Assembly: GCA_963921195.1 (NCBI GenBank) | Contig: OY992538.1 | Location: 6,596,330-6,660,329, forward strand | DNA: 64,000 bases | Direction of reading: 5' to 3' | From: Pegoplata infirma | Taxonomy: Eukaryota; Arthropoda; Insecta; Diptera; Anthomyiidae | Shown here: piece by piece, positions 34,715-44,028 of the stretch | Numbering within the stretch: the first letter of the stretch is position 1 | How the letters are laid out: every line of letters starts with the position of its first letter | The notes under the pieces: model-generated | Database searches by the model: none | What the model saw: only the letters and a program-made list of their open reading frames with translations | Told to the model about the DNA's origin: nothing | Made by a program: the position numbers and the translations under genes

Positions 34715-35714
34715 TGATATTTGTATATAAGATTTTTTTAAGTTATTTAAAATTCCCTCTTCAACATCTTTAAACGTCAAAAATACTGTCAATGTTAAAA
34801 AAAATCATGAATGAATTAATTTTAAACTCTGAATTCTTTGTCAAATTTGTATGTTTGATTTTTTTTTTTTTTTTTTTTTGTTTTTTTTAGTCACTCTAAT
34901 TGGTCTAACAAGTATTTGTGCTTTACGCATTTTAAAAAGGTTCTCCTTCTTCGTAGGAGCAGAGTTTTACAAAGTTGATACCTTACGAAGAAAAATTGTT
35001 AACAACCTAAAATAAAATTGTTTATTTTCTTTTTATTTTCTCTCTGTTTTAACTGTTGATATGCCTTGTGGTCTTTAAAAAAATATTTAGAAAAAAAATA
35101 AAATGAAATGGAAAAAATAATAAAACATCAATACACGCAATGGTTTCTGTTTTTATTTATACATAAATATTTTTTTTTTTTTTTTATTTTATTTTTATTT
35201 CGTTATTACGAGTATGAAAATCATAAAAAATTTATAAATTTTGAGATAAAAATCACAACAGCACACGTCAACACACTTAAACACATGATACTTAAGCAGG
35301 GGTTTTGTTCTGGGGTGGGTTGCAATGCAATGTTCGTGAGTGATATGATGTCTGAATTTTTCTAAGACTCGAGAGACATAAACCAAACCATCGCACATAA
35401 ACACGTCTACAAATTGTGAATTGTGATTCACATAAACAACATTTACAATCTGGACTCAAAGGAATTTATTTGAACAAATGTCACCACAGATAAATCAGCA
35501 GCAAACAAGACCTTTCTAACATTGTGCTAATGGAATTGGATTTGATGAGTATAAAGAGACAATGTTTTATTTTTATTTATAATAAATTTCATCTGATGGC
35601 TTTTTTTATTGCTAGTGATGTCTTAAAAAGAATTTTTATTTTATATAAGAAATTTTTGTAGAGTAATTTTACGAAATGATCTGGTATTAAGTTGTAACTG
35701 ATCCTTAACGTTTT
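34715..35714. other. repeat-poor DNA, no gene
   Basis: Long poly-T (about 34860-34888), AT-rich sequence and a few ACACGTCAACACAC phrases. Overlapping ORFs on both strands at 35108-35431 have no recognisable domain and are not called. Confidence 0.4.
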
Positions 35715-36110
35715 TTATACCCTCCAACCACAGTATGGGGGTATTCTCACGTTGTCATTCCGTGTGTAACGCATCGAAATATCGGTCTAGGACCCCATAA
35801 AGTATATATTTTATTGATCAGTGATCGATTCTAAGACATTCTAGCGATGTCCGTCCGTCTGTCCGTCTGTAGAGGACACAATACAGTCTAAAATAAAAGA
35901 GCTAGACTTCCAAAGTTTGGCACGAATATGTCTTGTATTCCTAGGCAGGTTAAGTTCGGAAATGGGCAAAATCGGAGCAAGGGGAAAAAAGTTCCCCTTT
36001 TAGAGAACTAAACCAACCCTTGAAAAACCGCATTTTTTGCAGGGTTTTTGGTACTTTTGCTAAGTAAATGCAACATTCTTATCTCAGAAGAAGTTCAAAT
36101 CACAAGGGAA
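35715..36110 (-). mobile_element. DINE-1-like element, truncated
   Basis: TATACCCTCCAACCACAG start, GTGATCGATTC, GTCCGTCCGTCTGTCC microsatellite (about 35848) and a GGCACGAATATGTCTTG...TTCCCC block as in the copy at 5498-8060. The far end is not recognisable. Confidence 0.65.
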
Positions 36111-38080
36111 AGGTGCCCCTACAACAACTACTACGGGTATTATATAATAAGTTTCCCAAGCTATATCAGTCCAGAGCCCAAAACCTTGAAGGGAGCCATA
36201 AGATACTCTCCTTTACACTGATCAGTATCCTCATAATTTGTTTGTCTCATTGCTTGGGTGTACCACAACATAATAAAATCAAGCATTCCTTCTATGTAAA
36301 GAAATAATTTCAATATTTATTATCTTCATTTGAGAAAAAATAAAATAAGTCCCCAAAATAATAATTGGGGACAAAAATTTCGTTTGTATTTTTGGGGACC
36401 TATTTCGTAATGAAATAATTCCCAAAATAAAAAATGAAACCCCCAAAAAACGAAATAAATCCCCAATTATCGTTGTTGTTTTTTTCTGTACAAATTTTTG
36501 GGGACTTATTTCATTTTTGTTTTGGGGACTTATTTCCTAGGGGGTTATTTCATGCTGCCCATTGTTTTAATTGAATTTAAATAAAAAATTGATTAATTGA
36601 TCGAAATCGAAAGTGTTTGATTGAAAAAAAAATCAACTAATCACCTACAAATTGGTGTTTGATATAACAATTTTCTTCATCGGAGGAGTTTCAATTAAAA
36701 ACTTAATTGAAACCGCGTTTTTGGAGATTTAAATTCGTTTTCAATTCTTTCTGTGTGGGAGTGGGAATTTCCCTAAATTTCATTTAACAGTTATATTTTT
36801 AGTTTATCAATTATACCTTATGCACAAGACTTATAAACTATTTCCTAATGAATCAAACAATATCTTTATGATATCGAAACAATTCTTTCGAAAAGAATTT
36901 CTCATATTTTTTGCAAAATATCGGGTACTTTGAATTTTATTTTAAGTTCCTTTTTCATTCACTCAAATTTTTAAAACATGTTTAAAATGTTTTTTTACTT
37001 TGCCCAAAAAAAGTTACAAGACGAGGTGAATAGACATAATTTCCGTTTTTTACCATTTCTTTTATGTTCCTGTTTTTGCATGTAATTGCATCTATTTTCG
37101 CTGTTATTATACCACAAACTAGTAATTTACAACATTTAAACTTCAGATCTAGAATTTAGATTTTGCTAAATAACTTTTCCGGTGCTCCCTTAAAACAACA
37201 CACAATGAAACTTAACTTAACTTGTGTATTAGAGTGGTTGGATATCAAACAAAATTTAAGGAAAAGTATACAGTCGAAAAACTTAAGAAGCTCTTATGAG
37301 CCAGCAAAAAATATCCAAGATTTCTAACTTGAAATAAATTTTGTGGTGATTTTACGAAATAACACTGTCAATTTATTTGTATTAAAATATCTGTAAATTT
37401 ACTGATTTATCAGTAGAATTTAGTTTAAAATTTTAGTTAAATCCATTTGATGCAATTAGGGTGTTCAACTAATCGGGTTTTTTTATTGTTCGATTAAACG
37501 ATTAATCAACATTTGGCATTTTTGGCTTATTAAAGCTTTAAATTTGTTCTATTTTTCTCACAATCAAAAGAAAATTATTTTTTTTGTACTACTGAGTCAA
37601 ATGATTTTCGATATTTTTAGAAATATTTCCGAAAATGTCGAAAATCGTACGTAATATAATTTTTCCTTTAATCCTCAAAGTATACACTTCTTTTTTACAC
37701 AAAACTTTTAAAATCGTTTTATTCCGTCTTATCGTGACAATTGACCTTAAATAGCACAAACTAATAGTTCCACTTAATATTTTAATGACTACTTATGACA
37801 GATGGGATATTTCCTATTCAGTCAAACTCCATTTAAAACTGTCTGACTTTATATTTATCGATTATAACTTGCAGGGGAAGCACGTAGAGTTAAGGTATAA
37901 AATGGAGTAGTTAGTTGGTGGAATAGTGGCCACCAAACAACAACAGCGGCATTTTAGACTCATAATAAATTATCAAGATGATTGCTGGCATTTCGTGACA
38001 ACGTGAAAAGGGCGTCTGCTTGCAAAACCATTTAAGAGTAATATTTGTGTATGTGTGTGTGTGTGTCTATGAGTTGTGAG
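36111..38080. other. mixed AT-rich DNA with small inverted repeats, no gene
   Basis: Around 36330-36550 AAGTCCCCAAAA and TTTTGGGGACTTATTT units repeat in both orientations, as in a small MITE. 36600-36740 has AATTGATTAATTG-type MITE-like sequence ending TTCTGTGTG. A 79-codon ORF at 36068 crosses the DINE edge and has no recognisable features. A GT run lies just before 38080. Confidence 0.4.
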
Positions 38081-39363
38081 TAGGGTTTCTATTCGGGAAA
38101 AAATTCCCGGGAATTCCCGGGAAATATTTTTTGTAAGATCCCGGGATTTTTTCATCGGGAAATTTCGGGAATTTGCAAAAAAAAAAATTAAGAAAATTGT
38201 TTTTAAAGTACACACTTTTACCTCAATTTAAAATGATTTATTAAAAATAATATTAATACATGAAAAAACTTTAATTATTGGAGAAAACTACACTCAAGGA
38301 ACTGTAAAACAATTTGTCATAAAAGTTCGTCCAATGAAACTTTTTAATGAAGTTTTCATAAATATTATGAAAATTTTCATAAATATAATGAAATGTTTCA
38401 TAAATACTATGAATATTTATGAAACATTTCATAAATATAATGAAACTGTTTCATTGGACGAACTTTTATGATGAGTTTCATTATATTAATGAAGATTTTT
38501 CTTTGTGTGTAGTTTGGATATGCTTTATTTGCATATTATTTAAGCTTTAACTCAAATTTACTTCAATCGATTGTATGATAAAATACTGAAAGAAACTAAA
38601 TTTCACTTCGAAGGTTGGTTGCAAATAGGTTAACGTTTTTCCGATCTTAAAATAAAATAATTTTGAAACTTGATATTTTAAAATTCAGGTAATCAATCTT
38701 TATAGTTCTTAAATAAAGTATTAAGCAAAAGCAATTAATTAAATATTTTTTTAAAGAATTTAAATCCAAAAAAATTTAATTTGTAGACCAATATATTTAA
38801 AAATAGTTCACAATATATTGGTGTCCCATTTCAGCATGGTTTCCCTAAACCAATCTATAAAAATAAATAATTCGAAATAAATCTTCAAAATACAAATTGG
38901 TTGCTTATTTTTACTCAAAATTGAATTTACCAAGAAGTTTTTAAAAACACATTTGTTACAAAATTTGAAAATCGGATAATTTAAAAATGTTTTTCGAATT
39001 GCAAAAAAATAAATCAGACCTATATTTATTAATAGATTTTAATAAATAAAAAAAACATGCTGTATGGAGCGGACAATGCAAAATCAAACACGACAACCGA
39101 GATAAGGTCCAATATTTCTACAAAAATTAGATTTTGTGAATTTTCGACGTTTACTATAAAAGTTAAGAAAACTGTTTTGCAAAAGGTTACATGTGCCTTA
39201 AATTAAAAATAAAAATTGCCATAATTTATAAAAAAAAACTTAATAACATACGATAATATTTAGAAATTGCGTTAATTAAAAAATTCCCGGGAATTCCCGG
39301 GAATTAGATTTTTTTAAAACGATTTCCCGGGAATTGAAAAAGTCCGGGAATTTAGAAACCCTA
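38081..39363. mobile_element. hAT-type element with TTCCCGGGAA subrepeats, copy 2
   Basis: TAGGGTTTCTATTCGGG to ...TTTAGAAACCCTA between GTTGTGAG duplications (38073-38080, 39364-39371). The termini are nearly the same as at 6042-6796. The middle is longer and contains a TA-flanked hairpin MITE (38291-38509). No transposase. Confidence 0.88.
38291..38509. mobile_element. TA-flanked palindromic MITE
   Basis: CACTCAAGGAA and the inverted CTTTGTGTG ends lie between TA (38289-38290, 38510-38511). AAAGTTCGTCCAATGAAAC is mirrored by GTTTCATTGGACGAACTTTT, and ATAAATATTATGAAA-type units fill the loop. Confidence 0.7.
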
Positions 39364-39500
39364 GTTGTGAGCTTTGTGTACGAGGGTTGCCTTTTATATT
39401 TCGGGATTGGGCAACACCAGTGATGCAATCTGGACACTGACGTTTCTATATTAAAGTTTGACATTTTTGACAATATCCGTTCTTAGAACGATTTGACGTA

Positions 39501-40182
39501 CACACAAAAAAAAAAATTCAATTTCAATAAAAAAATTCACGAATTCAATAAATAAATTAACTAAAAAAGCCGTGGTGAAGATTTTCACGAATTCAATAAA
39601 CGCATTTGTAAGTCGTTTGCTGAAAATAATTTCAATGAAGAAATTCCAAGATTCAATAAAAAAGTTTATTGATTTATAATTTTTTTAGAAAAAAAAAAAA
39701 ATATATTTATTTTTGTTTTTTTTTATTTGTTTTTATTTTATTTTTTAATTTTTTTCTTTATTTCTTATACTTTTTCTTAATTGTTATTGTTTCCATCCAG
39801 CTTAGAACAGCATACCTCCTGGTTTCGTTACTTGCCCTCTAACTGTGCGTTAAGCGGTTGGTAAACTTAACATTTACTTTTTGTGGGTCGTTGGTTCGAA
39901 CCCCCATCAGACCCAAATTTTTTTTTTTTATTAATATTTTATAGATTTTTTTTATAGTTAATATTATATTTCTTTATTTGAAACAGTTATAAACTTGCAA
40001 TTGTCTTTGAAATAACTATGTGTAAAAAAAAACACAACATATCTTGCCGACGACATGTTAAAATTTTGTATTTTGTAATTTCAATAAATTTTTTTATTGA
40101 GTCAATAAAAAATTTCATTAAAAATATTTTAATTTTTAATGAACGTGTTTATTAAAATTTTCTTAAATATTTTTTTTCTGTG
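39501..40182. mobile_element. TA-flanked MITE carrying a tRNA-like module
   Basis: CACACAAAAAAAA...AATTCAATTTCAATAAA at the left is mirrored by ...TTTTTTTTCTGTG at the right, between TA (39499-39500, 40183-40184). Sequence on either side is continuous with the mariner 5' region. TTCAATAAA/TTTATTGA units fill the ends, and a tRNA-like module lies near the centre. Confidence 0.7.
39845..39914 (+). other. tRNA-like module 4 (Pol III A/B boxes)
   Basis: AAGCGGTTGGTAAACTTAAC (A-box region) and a perfect B-box GGTTCGAACCC are followed by CATCAGACCC and then a T11 run from about 39919. Acceptor pairing is poor. It is central in the 39501-40182 MITE. Confidence 0.6.
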
Positions 40183-40784
40183 TACGAAGGCTATTTGTGT
40201 TGTTTACAGTAAGTTGAAAAATTCATGTCGACCAAAAAATGAAATTAAATCGTGAACATTTTCGTTTCCCGAGTAAAAATGTTTTATATATTCTTTAGAG
40301 TGTCCCTTATTTTGGAAATGTTGGAAATGTTGAGACGGTACCCCCTCATTTTTTTCCTTTTGACTAAAAAATAACTCAGGAAAAATTTTACGCCCCTACG
40401 ACCACGCCTTCCCTACGCGACGGGGCCTTAAAGAACGGGGCCTTAAAAATAATTTTTCCATACAAACCAAAAAAATTTTTTTTGATTTTTAATTTTTTTG
40501 TTATTAATTATAATATTAAATTATTGTTTTCTGTAAAGACAGTCGAGCTCAGGCTCTAATTATAATTATGTATTATAATTTTTTGATTTGTTATATATGG
40601 TTTTGAATTGAAAAAAGTGTGAAAGAAAAATTTTAATTTTTCTAAAAATTTTAGACATCCTGGTTTGTTTCTTACTAGTTTCATATTATCCAGTTATAAT
40701 AATCTTCAGAAAAACTTTTAATGTCAAATTTATTTAGTTAATAGTCAATAAAACTCTATATGTGAAAATTATTTACAGATCGCA

Positions 40785-40876
40785 GCCGACAAGAATTGAA
40801 CTCATCATCATCTGTAATACTTTGCTATTAACTGCTTGTAACGTACAATCACTCTAGACCGATACGCCAAGTAGGC
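40785..40876 (-). other. tRNA-like module 5a (class II-like, 92 nt)
   Basis: On the - strand: GCCTACT...TGTCGGC ends pair at 5 of 7 positions, A-box region TGGCGTATCGGTCTAGAGTG, B-box region GAGTTCAATTC and an extended variable region suggestive of a Leu/Ser-type tRNA relic. It is mirrored by 41383-41474. Confidence 0.55.
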
Positions 40877-41382
40877 TGTTAAGCAAGTATCAACTAAATC
40901 TGATTTTTTCAATTCGAGTGTAGTTGTTGTTGTTTTTTCTCACAGAAGATTTGTTATTGTAATGTGTAAACAAATTTTTATTTTTAGTAATCATTATTCT
41001 TCTTCCTCTCCTTCATCAATTCTGATCTAAGTACTTATTTTTGCAAACATTGCCAGACATGGTCTATATTTTAGACACAAATGTTAGGTGTTTACAGAAA
41101 ACAATAATTTAAAAATAACGACTATAAGTCGCCCTAAGTGGCAATCAGTATCTTTGGAAAAATGGCAACACCTAACATTTGTGTCTAAAATATAGACCAT
41201 GTCTGGCAATGTTTGCAAAAATAAGTACTTAGATCAGAATTGATGAAGGAGAGGAAGAAGAATAATGATTACTAAAAATAAAAATTTGTTTACACATTAC
41301 AATAACAAATCCTCTGTGAGAAAAAACAGCAACAACTACACTCGAATTGAAAAAATCAGATTTAGTTGATACTTGCTTAACA

Positions 41383-41474
41383 GCCTACTTGGCGTATCGG
41401 TCTAGAGTGATTGTACGTTACAAGCAGTTAATAGCAAAGTATTACAGATGATGATGAGTTCAATTCTTGTCGGC
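41383..41474 (+). other. tRNA-like module 5b (mirror copy)
   Basis: Inverted copy of module 5a in the opposite arm of the hairpin, with the same A-box and B-box regions. The two copies lie about 500 bp apart, tail to tail across the hairpin centre. Confidence 0.55.
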
Positions 41475-42734
41475 TGCGATCTGTAAATAATTTTCACATA
41501 TAGAGTTTTATTGACCATTAACTAAATAAATTTGACATTAAAAGTTTTTCTGAAGATTATTATAACTGGATAATATGAAACTAGTAAGAAACAAACCAGG
41601 ATGTCTAAAATTTTTAGAAAAATTTAAATTTTTCTTTCACACTTTTCTCAATTCAAAACCAATTATAATATTACTTGGTTAGCTTATTCATGACAAAAAA
41701 TTTGATTTTGGTGGGATGAGTCTTTCAGTTCTAAAAAATTTTTCGAAAAAAAAAATTTTGAGCTTTTGGGGTCCTACAGTAAAAATTTTTTAAAAATTTT
41801 TTTTTTTTAGTTTTGACAAGCAACGGTTTTAGTTGTAATGTTGCTTTTAATGGTATATATTCATAAAAAAATATTATTCATATCTGTGACATCTTGATCG
41901 TGTATCGAAAAACATCAAAAATGCATTTTTTACCCTTTTTTAGATCACGATAAAGATGTCACAGATAGGAATAATATTTTTTTATGAAAATATATCATTA
42001 AAAGCAACAATTCAACTAAAACGGTTGCTTGCCAAAACTAAAAAAAAATATTTTTTAAAAAATTTTTACTGTAGGACCCCAAAAGCTCTAAATTTTTTTT
42101 TTTCGAAAAATTTTTTAGAACTGAAAGCTTCATCCCACCAAAATCAAATTTTTTGTCGTGAAAAAGCTAATCAAGTAATATTATAATTAATAACAAAAAA
42201 ATTAAAAATCAAAAAAAAATTTTTTTGCTTTGTATGGAAAAATGATTTTTAAGGCCCCGCTCTTTACGGCCCCGTCGCGTAGGGAAGGCGTGGTCGTAGG
42301 GGCGTAAAATTTTTCCTGAGTTATTTTTTAGTCAAAAGGAAACAAATGAGGGGGTACCGTCTCAACATTTCCAACATTTCCAAAATAAGGGACACTCTAA
42401 TATTCTTATATATCACATCTGATCCGAGTAAGATTAGTACTGATCTGATGTTTGAAAGATCAGTACTGATCCGAAAAGTGGATCGGTAAGATAAGATAAG
42501 TTTTAATCAGACTTATATAATTTCTTCCGAAAAATGGGTTTATCTAATGATATAAACCCATTTTTCGGATGAAATTTTATCCGTCCGATTAAAATTGACC
42601 TAATCTTAGCGATCCATTTTCAGATCAGTACTGATCCTTCAAATTTTTACTCGGGTTTATTATTTTTTCAACTTTCGACGTGGATTAAATCAACAACAGT
42701 GCATCGATTAATTCAATTAAGGACTAGTGTTTAT

Positions 42735-43124
42735 TAGTGTCCGACCGAACTGTTCGGCCAAAAAACGTCATTTAATCAAAAATTTGGTATTTGGGAGTAC
42801 TTTTAACAATTTTTTTTATATGGGGTAGAATTGTTGAGGCGATGGAAGACGATTCTGATTGTAAAATTTAAGAAAGAGTACGAAGTTAAGCCACAATTTC
42901 GAAGTTCGGTAACCGAACTTTTTTCAATTTGGCCGAACGTTCGGTTACCGAACATCTAAATTGGTGCTTCACTTCGTCCTCGCCATTAAATTTGAAAGTC
43001 AGAATAGTCTTCTATCGCCTAAACAAACAAACAAACGGCCATCTGAAAATGTTGTTAAAAATGCTTGCAAATATTAATTTTTGGCCAATACCATTTTTTG
43101 GCCGAACTGTTCGGTCGGACACTA
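42735..43124. mobile_element. hAT-type MITE (TCGGCC/GCCGAA family), copy 2
   Basis: TAGTGTCCGACCGAAC to ...GTTCGGTCGGACACTA between GTGTTTAT duplications (42727-42734, 43125-43132). Same termini as 9801-10308 with a different middle. It interrupts the mariner transposase reading frame. Confidence 0.88.
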
Positions 43125-43125
43125 G

Positions 43126-43660
43126 TGTTTATCCATGGTTTAATGAATTGAATCGTGGCCGTAGTTCGCGTAACGTCGAATTTTGTGAAGGTCATCCAAG
43201 ATCGGTTGCTGTTACTGCAAGATCGTCATGTAACTTACAGTGAGATTGAGTTAACCTTAAATATTAGTGGGACTAGCATACATTTAATATTGCATGAACA
43301 TTTGGCTGTAAAAAAGATTTATTCGCGTTGGATCCCACATAATATGACAATCGCCCAAAAAAAAGTTGCTTGTCAATTGGTCACAAGAAATGCTCAAAAA
43401 ATACAATCTTGGTGCTTTAAATCACGTGTATGACATCGTGCCAAGTGACGAATCGTGAATCTATGCGTATAAGCTTAAAAGTAAACAGCAGTCGACTTTT
43501 TACCAACAAAAGTCATTCGGGCTCGAATCAAGTAATCGCTTGTTTGAAAAAAAAAAACTTGACCTACTAGTATCTCAACCGTACCATTAATGCAACGTTG
43601 AACGGTCAATTCTGAATGGAAAACAACCATATGTTCGCCAGAACATAGCAAAAATGTAAA
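43126..43660 (+). pseudogene. mariner transposase remnant
   Basis: This is a decayed transposase of the mariner family, whose enzyme cuts and rejoins the element at TA sites using a DD34D centre. Readable pieces in order are WFNELNRGRSS, EFCEGHPRSV, a small deletion, QDRHVTYSEIE, ISGTSIHLILHEHLAVKK, RWIPHNMTIAQKK, then in a shifted frame VYDIVPSDES followed by a stop where Trp is expected, and PTKVIRAR and NSEWKTTIC fragments. The first catalytic Asp survives in SDES. The HHDNA motif with the second Asp is not found, and the 3' part is replaced by other repeat sequence (about 43660-43860). Several frameshifts and stops make it inactive. Confidence 0.9.
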
Positions 43661-44028
43661 ACAAATTTCAATCAACAAAAACGCGGTTTCAATCAATTTT
43701 TTGATTGAAATTCCTTCGAATCATCAAATTGTATTTGATTTGAAATTTTTTCAATCAAACATTTTTTCGACTTTGATCAAAAATTTAATAAATTTTCTAT
43801 TTATAGTCAATCAAAATAATGATTAATTTAATAAAATACAAAAAACACCTGATAAAAGCGTGGATACGTTCAAAATGCTTGTTTTGTAGGTACATTAATC
43901 GGATTGAAAAACAACACGAATAGCATTCGTACGTCTACAATAATGTCAAACATTACTATAGGAACGTCAGTTGCCAGATGACAGCACTGGGGTTGCCCAA
44001 TCCCGAAATATAAAAGCCAACCCTCGTA

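Larger units (their letters stand above)
40296..42399. mobile_element. 2.1-kb compound palindromic hAT-type element
   Basis: TAGAGTGTCCCTTA and its complement TAAGGGACACTCTA lie between ATATTCTT duplications (40288-40295, 42400-42407). The outer arms (about 225 bp) enclose two separate hairpins: one from about 40520 to 41690, centred near 41125, and a second from about 41655 to 42185, centred near 41920. A tRNA-like module is present once in each arm of the first hairpin. No transposase; the ORF at 41956 is a palindrome artefact. Confidence 0.88.
40268..42655. mobile_element. MITE with CCCGAGTAAAAAT ends, opened by a hAT palindrome
   Basis: CCCGAGTAAAAAT at 40268 is mirrored by ATTTTTACTCGGG ending at 42655, flanked by TTT on both sides. 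Its remaining body (42408-42655) is a hairpin of GATCAGTACTGATCC and CCGAAAAATGGGTTTAT units. Mariner coding sequence resumes on either side. Confidence 0.75.
39381..44026 (+). mobile_element. mariner element split by nested insertions
   Basis: Inverted ends CGAGGGTTGCCTTTTATATT (39381) and ...ATAAAAGCCAACCCTCG (44026) are flanked by TA (39379-39380, 44027-44028). Removing the insertions at 39501-40182, 40268-42655 and 42735-43124 leaves roughly 1.2 kb, the usual mariner size. The transposase start (reading MKLNREHF, about 40240) is separated by the insertions from the rest of the decayed coding region. Confidence 0.9.

Noticed and set aside
35108..35431. Overlapping ORFs of 85 and 78 codons on both strands
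   Set aside because: Both are short with unsupported starts, and the low-complexity Phe/Lys runs argue against coding.
36068..36307. 79-codon ORF
   Set aside because: It starts in a DINE copy, runs into non-repetitive DNA and has no recognisable domain or codon pattern.
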